The notes under the pieces are model-generated. The model saw only the letters and a list, made by a program, of their open reading frames with translations. It was not told the DNA's origin and did not search any database. The translations under genes and the position numbers were made by a program. Of a stretch of DNA of 43,003 bases, positions 24,501 to 30,708 are shown piece after piece (position 1 is the stretch's first letter; each line of letters starts with the position of its first letter). Origin of the DNA: a virus; the IMG/VR virus record IMGVR_UViG_3300030104_000070, positions 1-43,003 of that record. The stretch is one strand, 5' to 3'.

Positions 24501-24681
24501 AGGAGTGAAGCATTATTTTCGCGATGGCACTGAGCACAAAGGCGGCAGTCATAAAATGCCAAATGGTCAATTACATAGTGGTAAAACACACGGAAAAAAC
24601 AGTAAACAATTATTTCATTTTAAAGATTTAAGTGCTACAGCAAAGAAAAAAGCAATGTCGGCAAAAGGAAAAAAGAAATAA
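24493..24681 (+). CDS. Small basic His/Lys-rich protein, last gene of the rightward block
   Basis: A 62-aa protein (MAKGVKHYFRDGTEHKGGSH, KMPNGQLHSGKTHGKNSKQL) with a repeated H-x-G/H-K pattern and a Lys-rich C-terminus (ATAKKKAMSAKGKKK). The start overlaps the previous gene by 8 bp; the stop is followed directly by a strong terminator. Unknown function; similar short proteins with K-M-P-N/D-G-x-x-H motifs are found in other phages. Confidence 0.65.
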   Translation: MAKGVKHYFRDGTEHKGGSHKMPNGQLHSGKTHGKNSKQLFHFKDLSATAKKKAMSAKGKKK

Positions 24682-24684
24682 AAT

Positions 24685-24717
24685 AAACCCCCTTGGATTT
24701 CTCCTTGGGGGTTTTTT
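24685..24717. terminator. Bidirectional terminator between convergent blocks
   Basis: Inverted repeat AAACCCCC (24685-24692) / GGGGGTTT (24707-24714), with inner GG/CC pairs and T residues to 24717. Reading rightward it ends in TTTTTT after the hairpin; read leftward, the A-rich flank AAATAAA gives a weaker T tail. It lies in the 38-bp gap between convergent genes ending at 24681 and 24720, so it can end both transcripts. Confidence 0.88.
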
Positions 24718-24719
24718 CT

Positions 24720-25022
24720 TTACTTATGTGTATCAGTCCATCTCTTGCGTAGTCTATTGAGATACCAGATAGCTTTGTCTATATCTTCTAAACCATTCTT
24801 GTACTCGCAACGCCAGAGATACTTGAGAACATTTGCAGCATGTGGTGCTATACTACCAGACATATTCTCAGTCATAGCTTCGATAGCTTGTATACATTCT
24901 ATCCCACTATGGTTGTAGTGAATAGGGTTATTAACTCTGTCAACTGATCTTTCAACAGCAAGACACTCACCACATATACCATCATCATCTAACAAACCAT
25001 TACACTTATCACAAAACTTCAT
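24720..25022 (-). CDS. DUF3310 protein with N-terminal zinc ribbon
   Basis: A 100-aa protein. Residues 4-20 form CDKC...CGEC, a zinc-ribbon Cys4 site. Residues about 30-95 carry the DUF3310 pattern: NNPIHYNHSGIECIQAIEAM, then ANVLKYLWRCEYKNG and EDIDKAIWYLNRL. DUF3310 proteins occur widely in phages, sometimes labelled nucleotide kinase, but their biochemical role is not established. This is the last gene of the leftward block. AAAGAGGAAAGCTT precedes ATG 25022, which lies 14 bp inside the upstream gene. Confidence 0.82.
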   Translation of the reverse strand: MKFCDKCNGLLDDDGICGECLAVERSVDRVNNPIHYNHSGIECIQAIEAMTENMSGSIAPHAANVLKYLWRCEYKNGLEDIDKAIWYLNRLRKRWTDTHK

Positions 25023-25206
25023 AAGCTTTCCTCTTTAGATATTTAATTCGATAATGTTGGTACACTATTATTAACGGAACTGCAATACAAAAAAGATATA
25101 CATTTATTTCTTCGTATGTAATCCCCATCATCTTAGATGCCCACAACAGAAATAAAACACAAGCATCAAAGACTGAATCTATCCAGTATACACCGCTGTT
25201 TCCCAT
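25009..25206 (-). CDS. Small two-span membrane protein
   Basis: A 65-aa protein with two hydrophobic helices (about 10-28, DSVFDACVLFLLWASKMMG, and 35-52, NVYLFCIAVPLIIVYQHY) and a basic C-terminus (RIKYLKRKAYEVL). GGAG precedes ATG 25206, just after the nrdJ stop; the longer frame would use TTG 25209. No family recognised. It lies between nrdJ and the DUF3310 gene, so it is expressed with nucleotide-metabolism genes. Confidence 0.6.
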   Translation of the reverse strand: MGNSGVYWIDSVFDACVLFLLWASKMMGITYEEINVYLFCIAVPLIIVYQHYRIKYLKRKAYEVL

Positions 25207-25215
25207 CAAGTTCTC

Positions 25216-27108
25216 CTATGCTGATATATCTACAATCTCACATGTCTCTCCAGTACATGCAAATGTTTGACTAGACTTAGTTGTATCCTCTAACTCGTAC
25301 TCTGATAACTTAGTCCAATCAATACTCTTAGGCATTGTCTTCATAAGTTCTTTGTAATCATCTTTAGTACACTCTTGGTATGGTGCTTGTTGATAGATGT
25401 GATCATTGTAAGGTAAGAAACTAACACCAGACATTTCATCAAAGTGTTCGTAAACAAACGAGCCTACCTCAAACCATTCATCCTTTCTTACATTGATTGT
25501 TACGCTAGGTTTATGCTCGCACCAATGACGTTGATACATCAACCACGTTTCTAGTTGATCAATAGCTGATAAGTCAGATGTTACTACAGCGTTGTTTGGT
25601 GCTTGTACTGGAAAGCTAAACACTGTAGTCTGATCTGGTTTGTAAACACACGGCTCACTTGGTATGCCTTGGTCTTTCATAAACTGAGTAAGAGGGTCTT
25701 TGTTATCTCCCCTAACTGTTCGAATATAGTAAGGACTATACCTAGCGTGAATACCAGAAGAAGAGTCAACAAGTTGAGAGACAGTTCCCGATGGTTTGTT
25801 GCAACTTATAGCTGTACTACAGTTAATACCAAGACGTTCAGCCCACTCATCGTTAGTAGCTACTGCAACCTCCCGAAGTCTTTCTAATGTTTTATCTAAT
25901 CCTTTATTCTTTATAGTCATTAATGGGTTGTCCATTACCCCTGTGAGAGACACACCAAGCAGTCGCTCTTCTTCGGTATTTCGCTGCCACACCTTTCGCA
26001 GATATGGGAAGTGGGTGTACGTGCTTTGGATCGTCCCAAGTATTGTGGCGAGTCTGACTTTTCTTTCCAAGTCATCCACATTATCTGTAGCCCTAACCAC
26101 CACTTCAGTAAGATTACAGAATTGATAAGGTCTAAGAATGATTTCACTACACGGATTAGTTCCGAAGTCATAGTCAGGATCACGTCTGCCATTCTTCGCA
26201 GCTTGATTCTTACTTGCTTGTCTATTGAATACACCTCTCTCTCCACTTCCTGATTCTACTAGTGCCATCCACTCACGCATGAATGAAAGACTGTCTGGTT
26301 TCTCTACGTATGCTACACTGTTGTTAGCTAAGTACCTATGAGAAGGGAACTCACCTGACTTAGCGTGTCGCATCTTATCGTCTGATAGATTAGATAGACT
26401 GATCATAGCACTACGTCTAACACCACCTACTACAACCACCTCACCTATCTTACACATAATGTCGTGTGCTTCTATGCTTGATAACTTACGTCCTTGTGCT
26501 TCTTTGAATACATGAACTACAAAGTTAAACAAGTCAACTAAAGGTGCAGGTCCACTAGCTCTACCACCAAATGTTTCAAGCCTAGCACCTGCAGGTCTTA
26601 CCCTACTAACATTCCACTTAGGAATCTCACCACTATAAAGGAGAGCAATAACTTGTCGAAGAGCTTTAGCCCACCCTTCCTTACTGTCCTTTACCACAAT
26701 GGTAGTATCACTCTCGAAGAGTTCTGGTATCTCTGGAAGCTTAGAAACAAACTGCCTCTCGACACTGAACCCAACACCAGTACCACAGAGAAGAATAAAC
26801 ATAGCCTCATCGAAGGACTTAGGATCATCTACGGGTAGGTAACTACAGTTGTACCCTGCAGTGTTGTCTCTGTCCAATGCTGCACCTGCAGTCATCATTG
26901 CTCTCATACTTGGCATTACTTCGAGAGATAGTATTGCTTGTTCTATCTCATTACAAATACTAGAATCTACCAACGAACTAACAACGTTAAACATATACCT
27001 ATCTACTGTCTCTCCCCATGTCTCACGTCTTTGTTCTTCATCCAACCACCTAGCGTAGCGTGATGTGTGAATGAATGCTTGGTAGTCTGTTGGTAGATAA
27101 TTGCTCAT
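25216..27108 (-). CDS. nrdJ: Adenosylcobalamin-dependent ribonucleoside-triphosphate reductase (class II)
   Basis: The 630-aa enzyme makes deoxyribonucleotides using vitamin B12 as radical generator. Active-site residues of the monomeric class II (RTPR) type are present: Cys88 (YNCSY) and Cys331 (FCNLTEV) as the redox pair, thiyl Cys320 and Glu322 in NPCSEI, the glycine loop LCGTGVGFSVER, NKPSGTVSQ and the C-terminal reducing pair Cys618-x4-Cys623 (CTGETC). The enzyme works without oxygen or a second subunit, but B12 must come from the host or the environment. The start overlaps the mazG stop (ATGA), so the two are translationally coupled. Its presence with a T7-type polymerase and ThyX recalls cobaviruses, which are named for this gene. 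Confidence 0.95.
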   Translation of the reverse strand: MSNYLPTDYQAFIHTSRYARWLDEEQRRETWGETVDRYMFNVVSSLVDSSICNEIEQAILSLEVMPSMRAMMTAGAALDRDNTAGYNCSYLPVDDPKSFDEAMFILLCGTGVGFSVERQFVSKLPEIPELFESDTTIVVKDSKEGWAKALRQVIALLYSGEIPKWNVSRVRPAGARLETFGGRASGPAPLVDLFNFVVHVFKEAQGRKLSSIEAHDIMCKIGEVVVVGGVRRSAMISLSNLSDDKMRHAKSGEFPSHRYLANNSVAYVEKPDSLSFMREWMALVESGSGERGVFNRQASKNQAAKNGRRDPDYDFGTNPCSEIILRPYQFCNLTEVVVRATDNVDDLERKVRLATILGTIQSTYTHFPYLRKVWQRNTEEERLLGVSLTGVMDNPLMTIKNKGLDKTLERLREVAVATNDEWAERLGINCSTAISCNKPSGTVSQLVDSSSGIHARYSPYYIRTVRGDNKDPLTQFMKDQGIPSEPCVYKPDQTTVFSFPVQAPNNAVVTSDLSAIDQLETWLMYQRHWCEHKPSVTINVRKDEWFEVGSFVYEHFDEMSGVSFLPYNDHIYQQAPYQECTKDDYKELMKTMPKSIDWTKLSEYELEDTTKSSQTFACTGETCEIVDISA

Positions 27109-27464
27109 CTTTCGTCACCATCCCCTTGTATAGTTCCACGTTCTTTACGATCATATAGTTTCTCTAGATTCTTCATAGCTACATCGTGTAGTTCTATGTT
27201 TAAATCTTTAGACAACATAGCTGCATACCACAAGACATCTCCTATCTCAGATGCAATAGCATTTTTATCTAGATTATTATCTCGTAACATCTTCTTTACT
27301 TTGTTAGCCACTTCACCTGCTTCACCTGCTAATCCAAGCGCAGGGTACAGGACTTTATGAGTATGCTTATACATTGCAGTCTTTGACGCTGCACTCTGAT
27401 ATTGAGTAAGGCTCATCATATCTTTGTACGCTTCTTTGTAGTATTCCCAAGATTCACTTATCAT
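27105..27464 (-). CDS. mazG: MazG-like nucleotide pyrophosphohydrolase
   Basis: A 119-aa protein with the all-alpha NTP-PPase signature: the metal-binding helix GLAGEAGEVANKVKKM (about 45-60) and EIGDVLWYAAMLS (about 74-86), together the EE-x-n-E-x2-D motif of MazG/dUTPase-like enzymes. It hydrolyses (d)NTPs or alarmone-type nucleotides; phage versions have been proposed to shape nucleotide pools, though the true substrate varies. It overlaps the previous gene by 11 bp and nrdJ by 4 bp, forming a nucleotide-metabolism unit. Confidence 0.88.
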   Translation of the reverse strand: MISESWEYYKEAYKDMMSLTQYQSAASKTAMYKHTHKVLYPALGLAGEAGEVANKVKKMLRDNNLDKNAIASEIGDVLWYAAMLSKDLNIELHDVAMKNLEKLYDRKERGTIQGDGDER

Positions 27465-27648
27465 ATTCTAACTCCTCTTCTAGTATATCAAATGGCATGT
27501 CCTTGAAGAAGTAATCCCCCAAGTCTATGTCTCCTCTTTCAATCAACAACTCAAGAACAACGTTCTCTGTTATATCATTCTGTTCTAATAATTGTGTTAA
27601 CCCATAGCTTTCTATTAATAAATCTAACTGACCCTGATAATCAAACAT
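27454..27648 (-). CDS. Hypothetical small acidic protein
   Basis: A 64-aa, acidic, Leu/Glu/Asp-rich helical protein (QLDLLIESYGLTQLLEQNDI...FDILEEELEYDK). ATG 27648 is preferred because a G-rich GGGGGAAGG lies just before it and it overlaps the phosphoesterase stop; ATG 27660 would start within that G-run. No domain recognised. The acidic, DNA-mimic-like composition is only a compositional remark. Confidence 0.55.
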   Translation of the reverse strand: MFDYQGQLDLLIESYGLTQLLEQNDITENVVLELLIERGDIDLGDYFFKDMPFDILEEELEYDK

Positions 27649-28438
27649 CCTTCCCCCCATAGAGTTTACGGATGGCGTTTAGTGAAACAAACTCAGGCTC
27701 ATACACACCGTTCTCTAGTTCACGTTTAACTACAACACCTTTCCACCATTCATTGTTTGACTGACCTGCCCATGACTCTTCAGCGCCTTTGAAACACCCT
27801 GCGACAAGCCCGATAATCGAGTTAGGATGTGCAGAATCTTTGAAATACATACTACGTTTATGACTGTGACCACAAGTAGAACTGTGATTCCTGTTTTGTA
27901 GTAAGGTGTAAGCATGATGAACACCAGAGATAGGTGTGCCATAATTACCTGCACCAAAGAAATGAGCATAAGATACGCCATCGTAATCAGCGATACTGGG
28001 GGCTGAATTGCGGTACTCATGGTAGTCATCAAACCATTGCTTCGTTTGAAGATGCCCAAAGGAAATACCATACTTCTCTCCCTGAAGTCTTGGATCGTGG
28101 GCAATAGCTTTCTTAACTCTATTCTCATGGTTGCCTTCAAATCCTATCCAGTATGGACGCTTTCTTTTGTGGTGTCTGAACTTCCAACGTAGTCTCTCTT
28201 GTGAATCATTATAGTGGTTGATGTCACGTTCATAACTTTGAGATACTATTGCTTGAGGATACTTTGTATCAAAGCTATTCAAGCTACGCATGTCAGCACC
28301 GTCACCTAAGTCTACAACATAGTCTGGTTTCAAGTCGTAGATAAACGCACCTAGCCAATCAAATCTTTCATTGCTTGTTCCTGGATCAGCGTGAGCGCAT
28401 GTGTAAACTAATACTGTTTTTCTTTTTCTAAGCATCAT
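27641..28438 (-). CDS. Calcineurin-like metallophosphoesterase
   Basis: A 265-aa protein with the metallophosphoesterase metal motifs: AHAD near residue 15 (the normal D-x-H is altered in order), VDLGDGADM (about 41-50), GFEGNHENR (about 98-106) and GHSHKR (about 190-195). These coordinate a dinuclear metal site that cleaves phosphodiesters or monoesters; the substrate is unknown. Phage copies in replication operons may act on DNA ends or nucleotides. It overlaps the upstream gene by 11 bp; two adjacent ATG codons (28438, 28435) are possible. Confidence 0.8.
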   Translation of the reverse strand: MMLRKRKTVLVYTCAHADPGTSNERFDWLGAFIYDLKPDYVVDLGDGADMRSLNSFDTKYPQAIVSQSYERDINHYNDSQERLRWKFRHHKRKRPYWIGFEGNHENRVKKAIAHDPRLQGEKYGISFGHLQTKQWFDDYHEYRNSAPSIADYDGVSYAHFFGAGNYGTPISGVHHAYTLLQNRNHSSTCGHSHKRSMYFKDSAHPNSIIGLVAGCFKGAEESWAGQSNNEWWKGVVVKRELENGVYEPEFVSLNAIRKLYGGKDV

Positions 28439-28661
28439 ATAAATCGTTGTTCTCTATGACAACACCCTCTATAGTTGTATTTACTTTATTTGATTCTTCG
28501 TAAGCTTCATCGAATGTACTGTATAACATTTCTGTTTCTTCTACCTGTCCGTTAAACTCAGATAAGTAGACAACACAAACAGGGTGATCCCCTGTAGTAT
28601 TATCAATTAGTTCAGGGTACTCAAATGGTTCTCGTATAACTTTATGTAAAGTAAGTTTCAT
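28428..28661 (-). CDS. Hypothetical protein coupled to endonuclease I
   Basis: A 77-aa protein from ATG 28661, chosen because it forms an ATGA overlap with the endonuclease stop and has AAAGGA at suitable distance; ATG 28682 would add seven residues. The product is acidic with a beta-rich N-terminal half (LTLHKVIREPFEYPEL, HPVCVVYLSEFNG) and a helix around YSTFDEAYEESNK. No known domain. Confidence 0.6.
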   Translation of the reverse strand: MKLTLHKVIREPFEYPELIDNTTGDHPVCVVYLSEFNGQVEETEMLYSTFDEAYEESNKVNTTIEGVVIENNDLYDA

Positions 28662-29059
28662 CTCTTTGTTTCCTTTAGCCATGCTTCAGGTATATACCTG
28701 TCAGCGTATTTAAAATCATACTTGTTACACCACATACCATATGTTGTCTTACTTCCTTTGTAAAGCTTTGATTTACTATTTGTAAACACAAACCTTATAT
28801 CTAACTCAGGGTACTGGTCACGAACTGCTAGGTGTTTGGCACGATCAGGAGATATAAACCTTCCTTTAGTCTCAATGATTATGCCGTTGTCTAGTACAAA
28901 GTCAGGAGTGTAGGTCTTGATCTTAGGGTCTATCCATTTGATCTTCATCTCTTCGTATGTAAAACCTATTCTTCTTTTCTTTAAGAACTTTGCAGTGTCT
29001 TGTTCTAGTCCTGATCTGTAACCTGCCTTTAATGCTCTCTGTCTTATGTTAACCTTCAT
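28658..29059 (-). CDS. Endonuclease I / Holliday junction resolvase (T7 gp3-like)
   Basis: A 133-aa protein with the catalytic set of T7 endonuclease I: Glu19 (YRSGLEQ), Asp53 (TPDF), Glu63 and Lys65 (ETKG), spaced almost exactly as in T7 (E20, D55, E65, K67). Residues 1-12 are basic (NIRQRALKAGYRSG). The enzyme resolves branched DNA and helps degrade host DNA to supply nucleotides. It fits the adjacent nucleotide-recycling genes. Its start overlaps the upstream small gene by 11 bp, its stop the downstream gene by 4 bp. Confidence 0.92.
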   Translation of the reverse strand: MKVNIRQRALKAGYRSGLEQDTAKFLKKRRIGFTYEEMKIKWIDPKIKTYTPDFVLDNGIIIETKGRFISPDRAKHLAVRDQYPELDIRFVFTNSKSKLYKGSKTTYGMWCNKYDFKYADRYIPEAWLKETKR

Positions 29060-29297
29060 GGTCTTTTGGCCTTGGTTTTGGTTTAACTATTTCTTTTGAG
29101 AAGATTGATGTTGGTTTACAAGACATAATTATCTTCTTACCGTATGTATCTACTAACTCAAAGTACATCTCCTCAAACAATCCTCTATCCATAACAGATT
29201 GACATTGTTGTTCGCTTGGAAAGAGTATGCTAGTTGATAACCTCTCACCTTCTACCCAATAGGTAATAACAAGAAACGTCCATACTAAATTAACCAT
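29049..29297 (-). CDS. Small exported-looking Cys-pair protein (82 aa)
   Basis: The N-terminal hydrophobic stretch MVNLVWTFLVITYWV is followed by PSEQQCQSVM (Cys32) and IIMSC (Cys60), then a Lys/Pro-rich tail (VKPKPRPKDHEG). The [ST]-x3-C-x3-M spacing matches the proteins at 22312 and 23807 in the late block. It overlaps the exonuclease by 8 bp and the resolvase by 11 bp, an odd partner set for an exported protein. Function unknown. Confidence 0.6.
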   Translation of the reverse strand: MVNLVWTFLVITYWVEGERLSTSILFPSEQQCQSVMDRGLFEEMYFELVDTYGKKIIMSCKPTSIFSKEIVKPKPRPKDHEG

Positions 29298-30147
29298 CTA
29301 TAGAAACCTCTGGAACTTTAGGTTCTGATCTTACATCCACTAAGAACACAGGACCATAACTGTAAATAAACTTTCGTGCTTCAGGCCAACACTTTTTCTT
29401 GAACTCACAGTAGCTGCACATGACAGGTAACTTAAAGTTAGGACTTGTCTTGGACTGAGGTACTTTCTGTTGACGCTCTACTGTTAGTTCACCTGATACA
29501 AGTTCTTTAGCGTCAAGCATCTCCTGTTCTTTAGTCTTTAGTTCCTCAGTGAAGTCATAAACATCAAGACATACGTGACCATTCTGTTTGTCGATAACAA
29601 GGAAAGCGCCTTGCGTTTTGTTTGTAACATTATCATCGTCCTTACTTGCATAGACGTAGCTACTTAATTGACTGATGTACCCAAAAGGATCATCATTGCG
29701 TAACGTACCTTCCTTGAACTTCTTGAAAGCATATGGACTACAAGACTTGACATCAACAGTCATACCATCTATCACCGCATCACGATGTCCTTTGATACCA
29801 TGAACGTTTAGTCTGTCTTGTTGCCCTCTTACATCATGCCCTGCAGCTATAGCTATAGTTAAAGCAAGTTCCTCTATCATGTCACCATAAAAGAACTTCA
29901 GTAATGCGTTATACTCTAAAGGTATAGCCTCTTTAGGTGTGTTTACTTTATACCATAGTTTCCTTTTACATGGTGTTCCAATGGAAGATAGAGACAAGTA
30001 GCCTCGTGGTTCTTGAGGTCTACTGAATCGCTTGTTAGCTATCAGAGCAATGCTGCGACCTAGAATAGAACCTTGTATTCCAGACCACCCACCTTTACCC
30101 TTGATAACCTCTTGCATATCAGCAATTAGTGTATCAATGGTTTTCAT
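29290..30147 (-). CDS. PD-(D/E)XK exonuclease, Cas4/RecB-like with Fe-S cysteines
   Basis: A 285-aa protein. Nuclease motifs: GDMIEEL (Glu92/93), GHRDAVIDG (His121, Asp123), VDVKS (Asp132, Lys134) and QLSSYVYA (Gln160, Tyr164). Four cysteines, Cys60 and CSYCEFKKKC (Cys244, 247, 253), match the 4Fe-4S arrangement of Cas4/AddB-type nucleases. It probably plays the T7 gene 6 role (5'-3' exonuclease in host DNA breakdown, primer removal or recombination) and is encoded just after SSB, which fits. The start is directly after the SSB stop. No CRISPR genes or array are present, so a Cas4 spacer-acquisition role is not implied. Confidence 0.85.
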   Translation of the reverse strand: MKTIDTLIADMQEVIKGKGGWSGIQGSILGRSIALIANKRFSRPQEPRGYLSLSSIGTPCKRKLWYKVNTPKEAIPLEYNALLKFFYGDMIEELALTIAIAAGHDVRGQQDRLNVHGIKGHRDAVIDGMTVDVKSCSPYAFKKFKEGTLRNDDPFGYISQLSSYVYASKDDDNVTNKTQGAFLVIDKQNGHVCLDVYDFTEELKTKEQEMLDAKELVSGELTVERQQKVPQSKTSPNFKLPVMCSYCEFKKKCWPEARKFIYSYGPVFLVDVRSEPKVPEVSIDG

Positions 30148-30642
30148 TTAGAATCCTACTGCTTCATTCTCTTTGATGTACTCTTCTAATTCAAGAACTT
30201 TAACACCAATTAAACTGGTACGACTGTACTGTTGACCATCACTTCCAGTGAAGGTTGTGATTAGATTAGTACACTCAGCAAGAGTTCCGTTACCAATTAC
30301 ACCCATGTCTTCAGTCCAAGGATTGCCATCCTTGTCTGTAACCTTTGGTGCTCCACCTGCTTGAGTAAGCTCAGTTCCGTCTTTCTTTGTAACCTTATGT
30401 GGGCGTACAAACTTAACTACAATCTCACCATCAATCATACGATTCTGATTAGGTTGCTTCTGAGAACCTGCATCCTTGAGAGACTTCATACCCTCTTTGT
30501 CTAGGATTTGATTGACAGTGTAAGCACCTTCGGACTTCTCATATGCTCCACCGTATCCAGTTAGATCACGGTTCTCTTCGTTTAGTTTAGGCCATTCGAT
30601 TTGACCTACAGTTTTCACTTCTTTGTATATTGTCTTAGGCAT
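30148..30642 (-). CDS. ssb: Single-stranded DNA-binding protein, T7 gp2.5-like
   Basis: A 164-aa protein between polymerase and exonuclease genes. The middle part (VKFVRPHKVTKKDGTELTQ, PWTEDMGVIGNGTLAECTNL) resembles the OB-fold core of gp2.5-like proteins, and the C-terminus is acidic with terminal Phe (EEYIKENEAVGF), the tail through which gp2.5 contacts polymerase and helicase. The identification is by these features and synteny. It has its own class 2 promoter (30667-30705), so it is the first gene of a transcript that continues to nrdJ. AAAGGAAGGATAACCC precedes the ATG. Confidence 0.8.
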   Translation of the reverse strand: MPKTIYKEVKTVGQIEWPKLNEENRDLTGYGGAYEKSEGAYTVNQILDKEGMKSLKDAGSQKQPNQNRMIDGEIVVKFVRPHKVTKKDGTELTQAGGAPKVTDKDGNPWTEDMGVIGNGTLAECTNLITTFTGSDGQQYSRTSLIGVKVLELEEYIKENEAVGF

Positions 30643-30666
30643 GGGTTATCCTTCCTTTTGTTAAAG

Positions 30667-30705
30667 CCATACTTATATGTTACTATATAATTTTATTCGT
30701 GTCAA
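30667..30705 (-). promoter_or_regulatory. Class 2 promoter upstream of SSB
   Basis: On the minus strand TTGACA (30705-30700), a 17-base spacer and TAACAT (30682-30677) as -10, continuing as ATAAGTATGG. The 17-mer GTAACATATAAGTATGG is identical to that before thyX and nearly so before the terminase small subunit. It lies in the gap between the polymerase stop and the SSB start. Confidence 0.75.
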
Positions 30706-30708
30706 GTA

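Noticed and set aside
24720-30147. Plus-strand frames over the NrdJ, methyltransferase and other leftward genes
   Set aside because: Their products are low-complexity or unrelated to any family and they lie opposite well-supported genes; they are antisense shadows.
29290-30147. Cas4-like nuclease as part of a phage CRISPR system
   Set aside because: No repeat-spacer array or other Cas gene is visible; the position beside SSB indicates a replication/recombination exonuclease.
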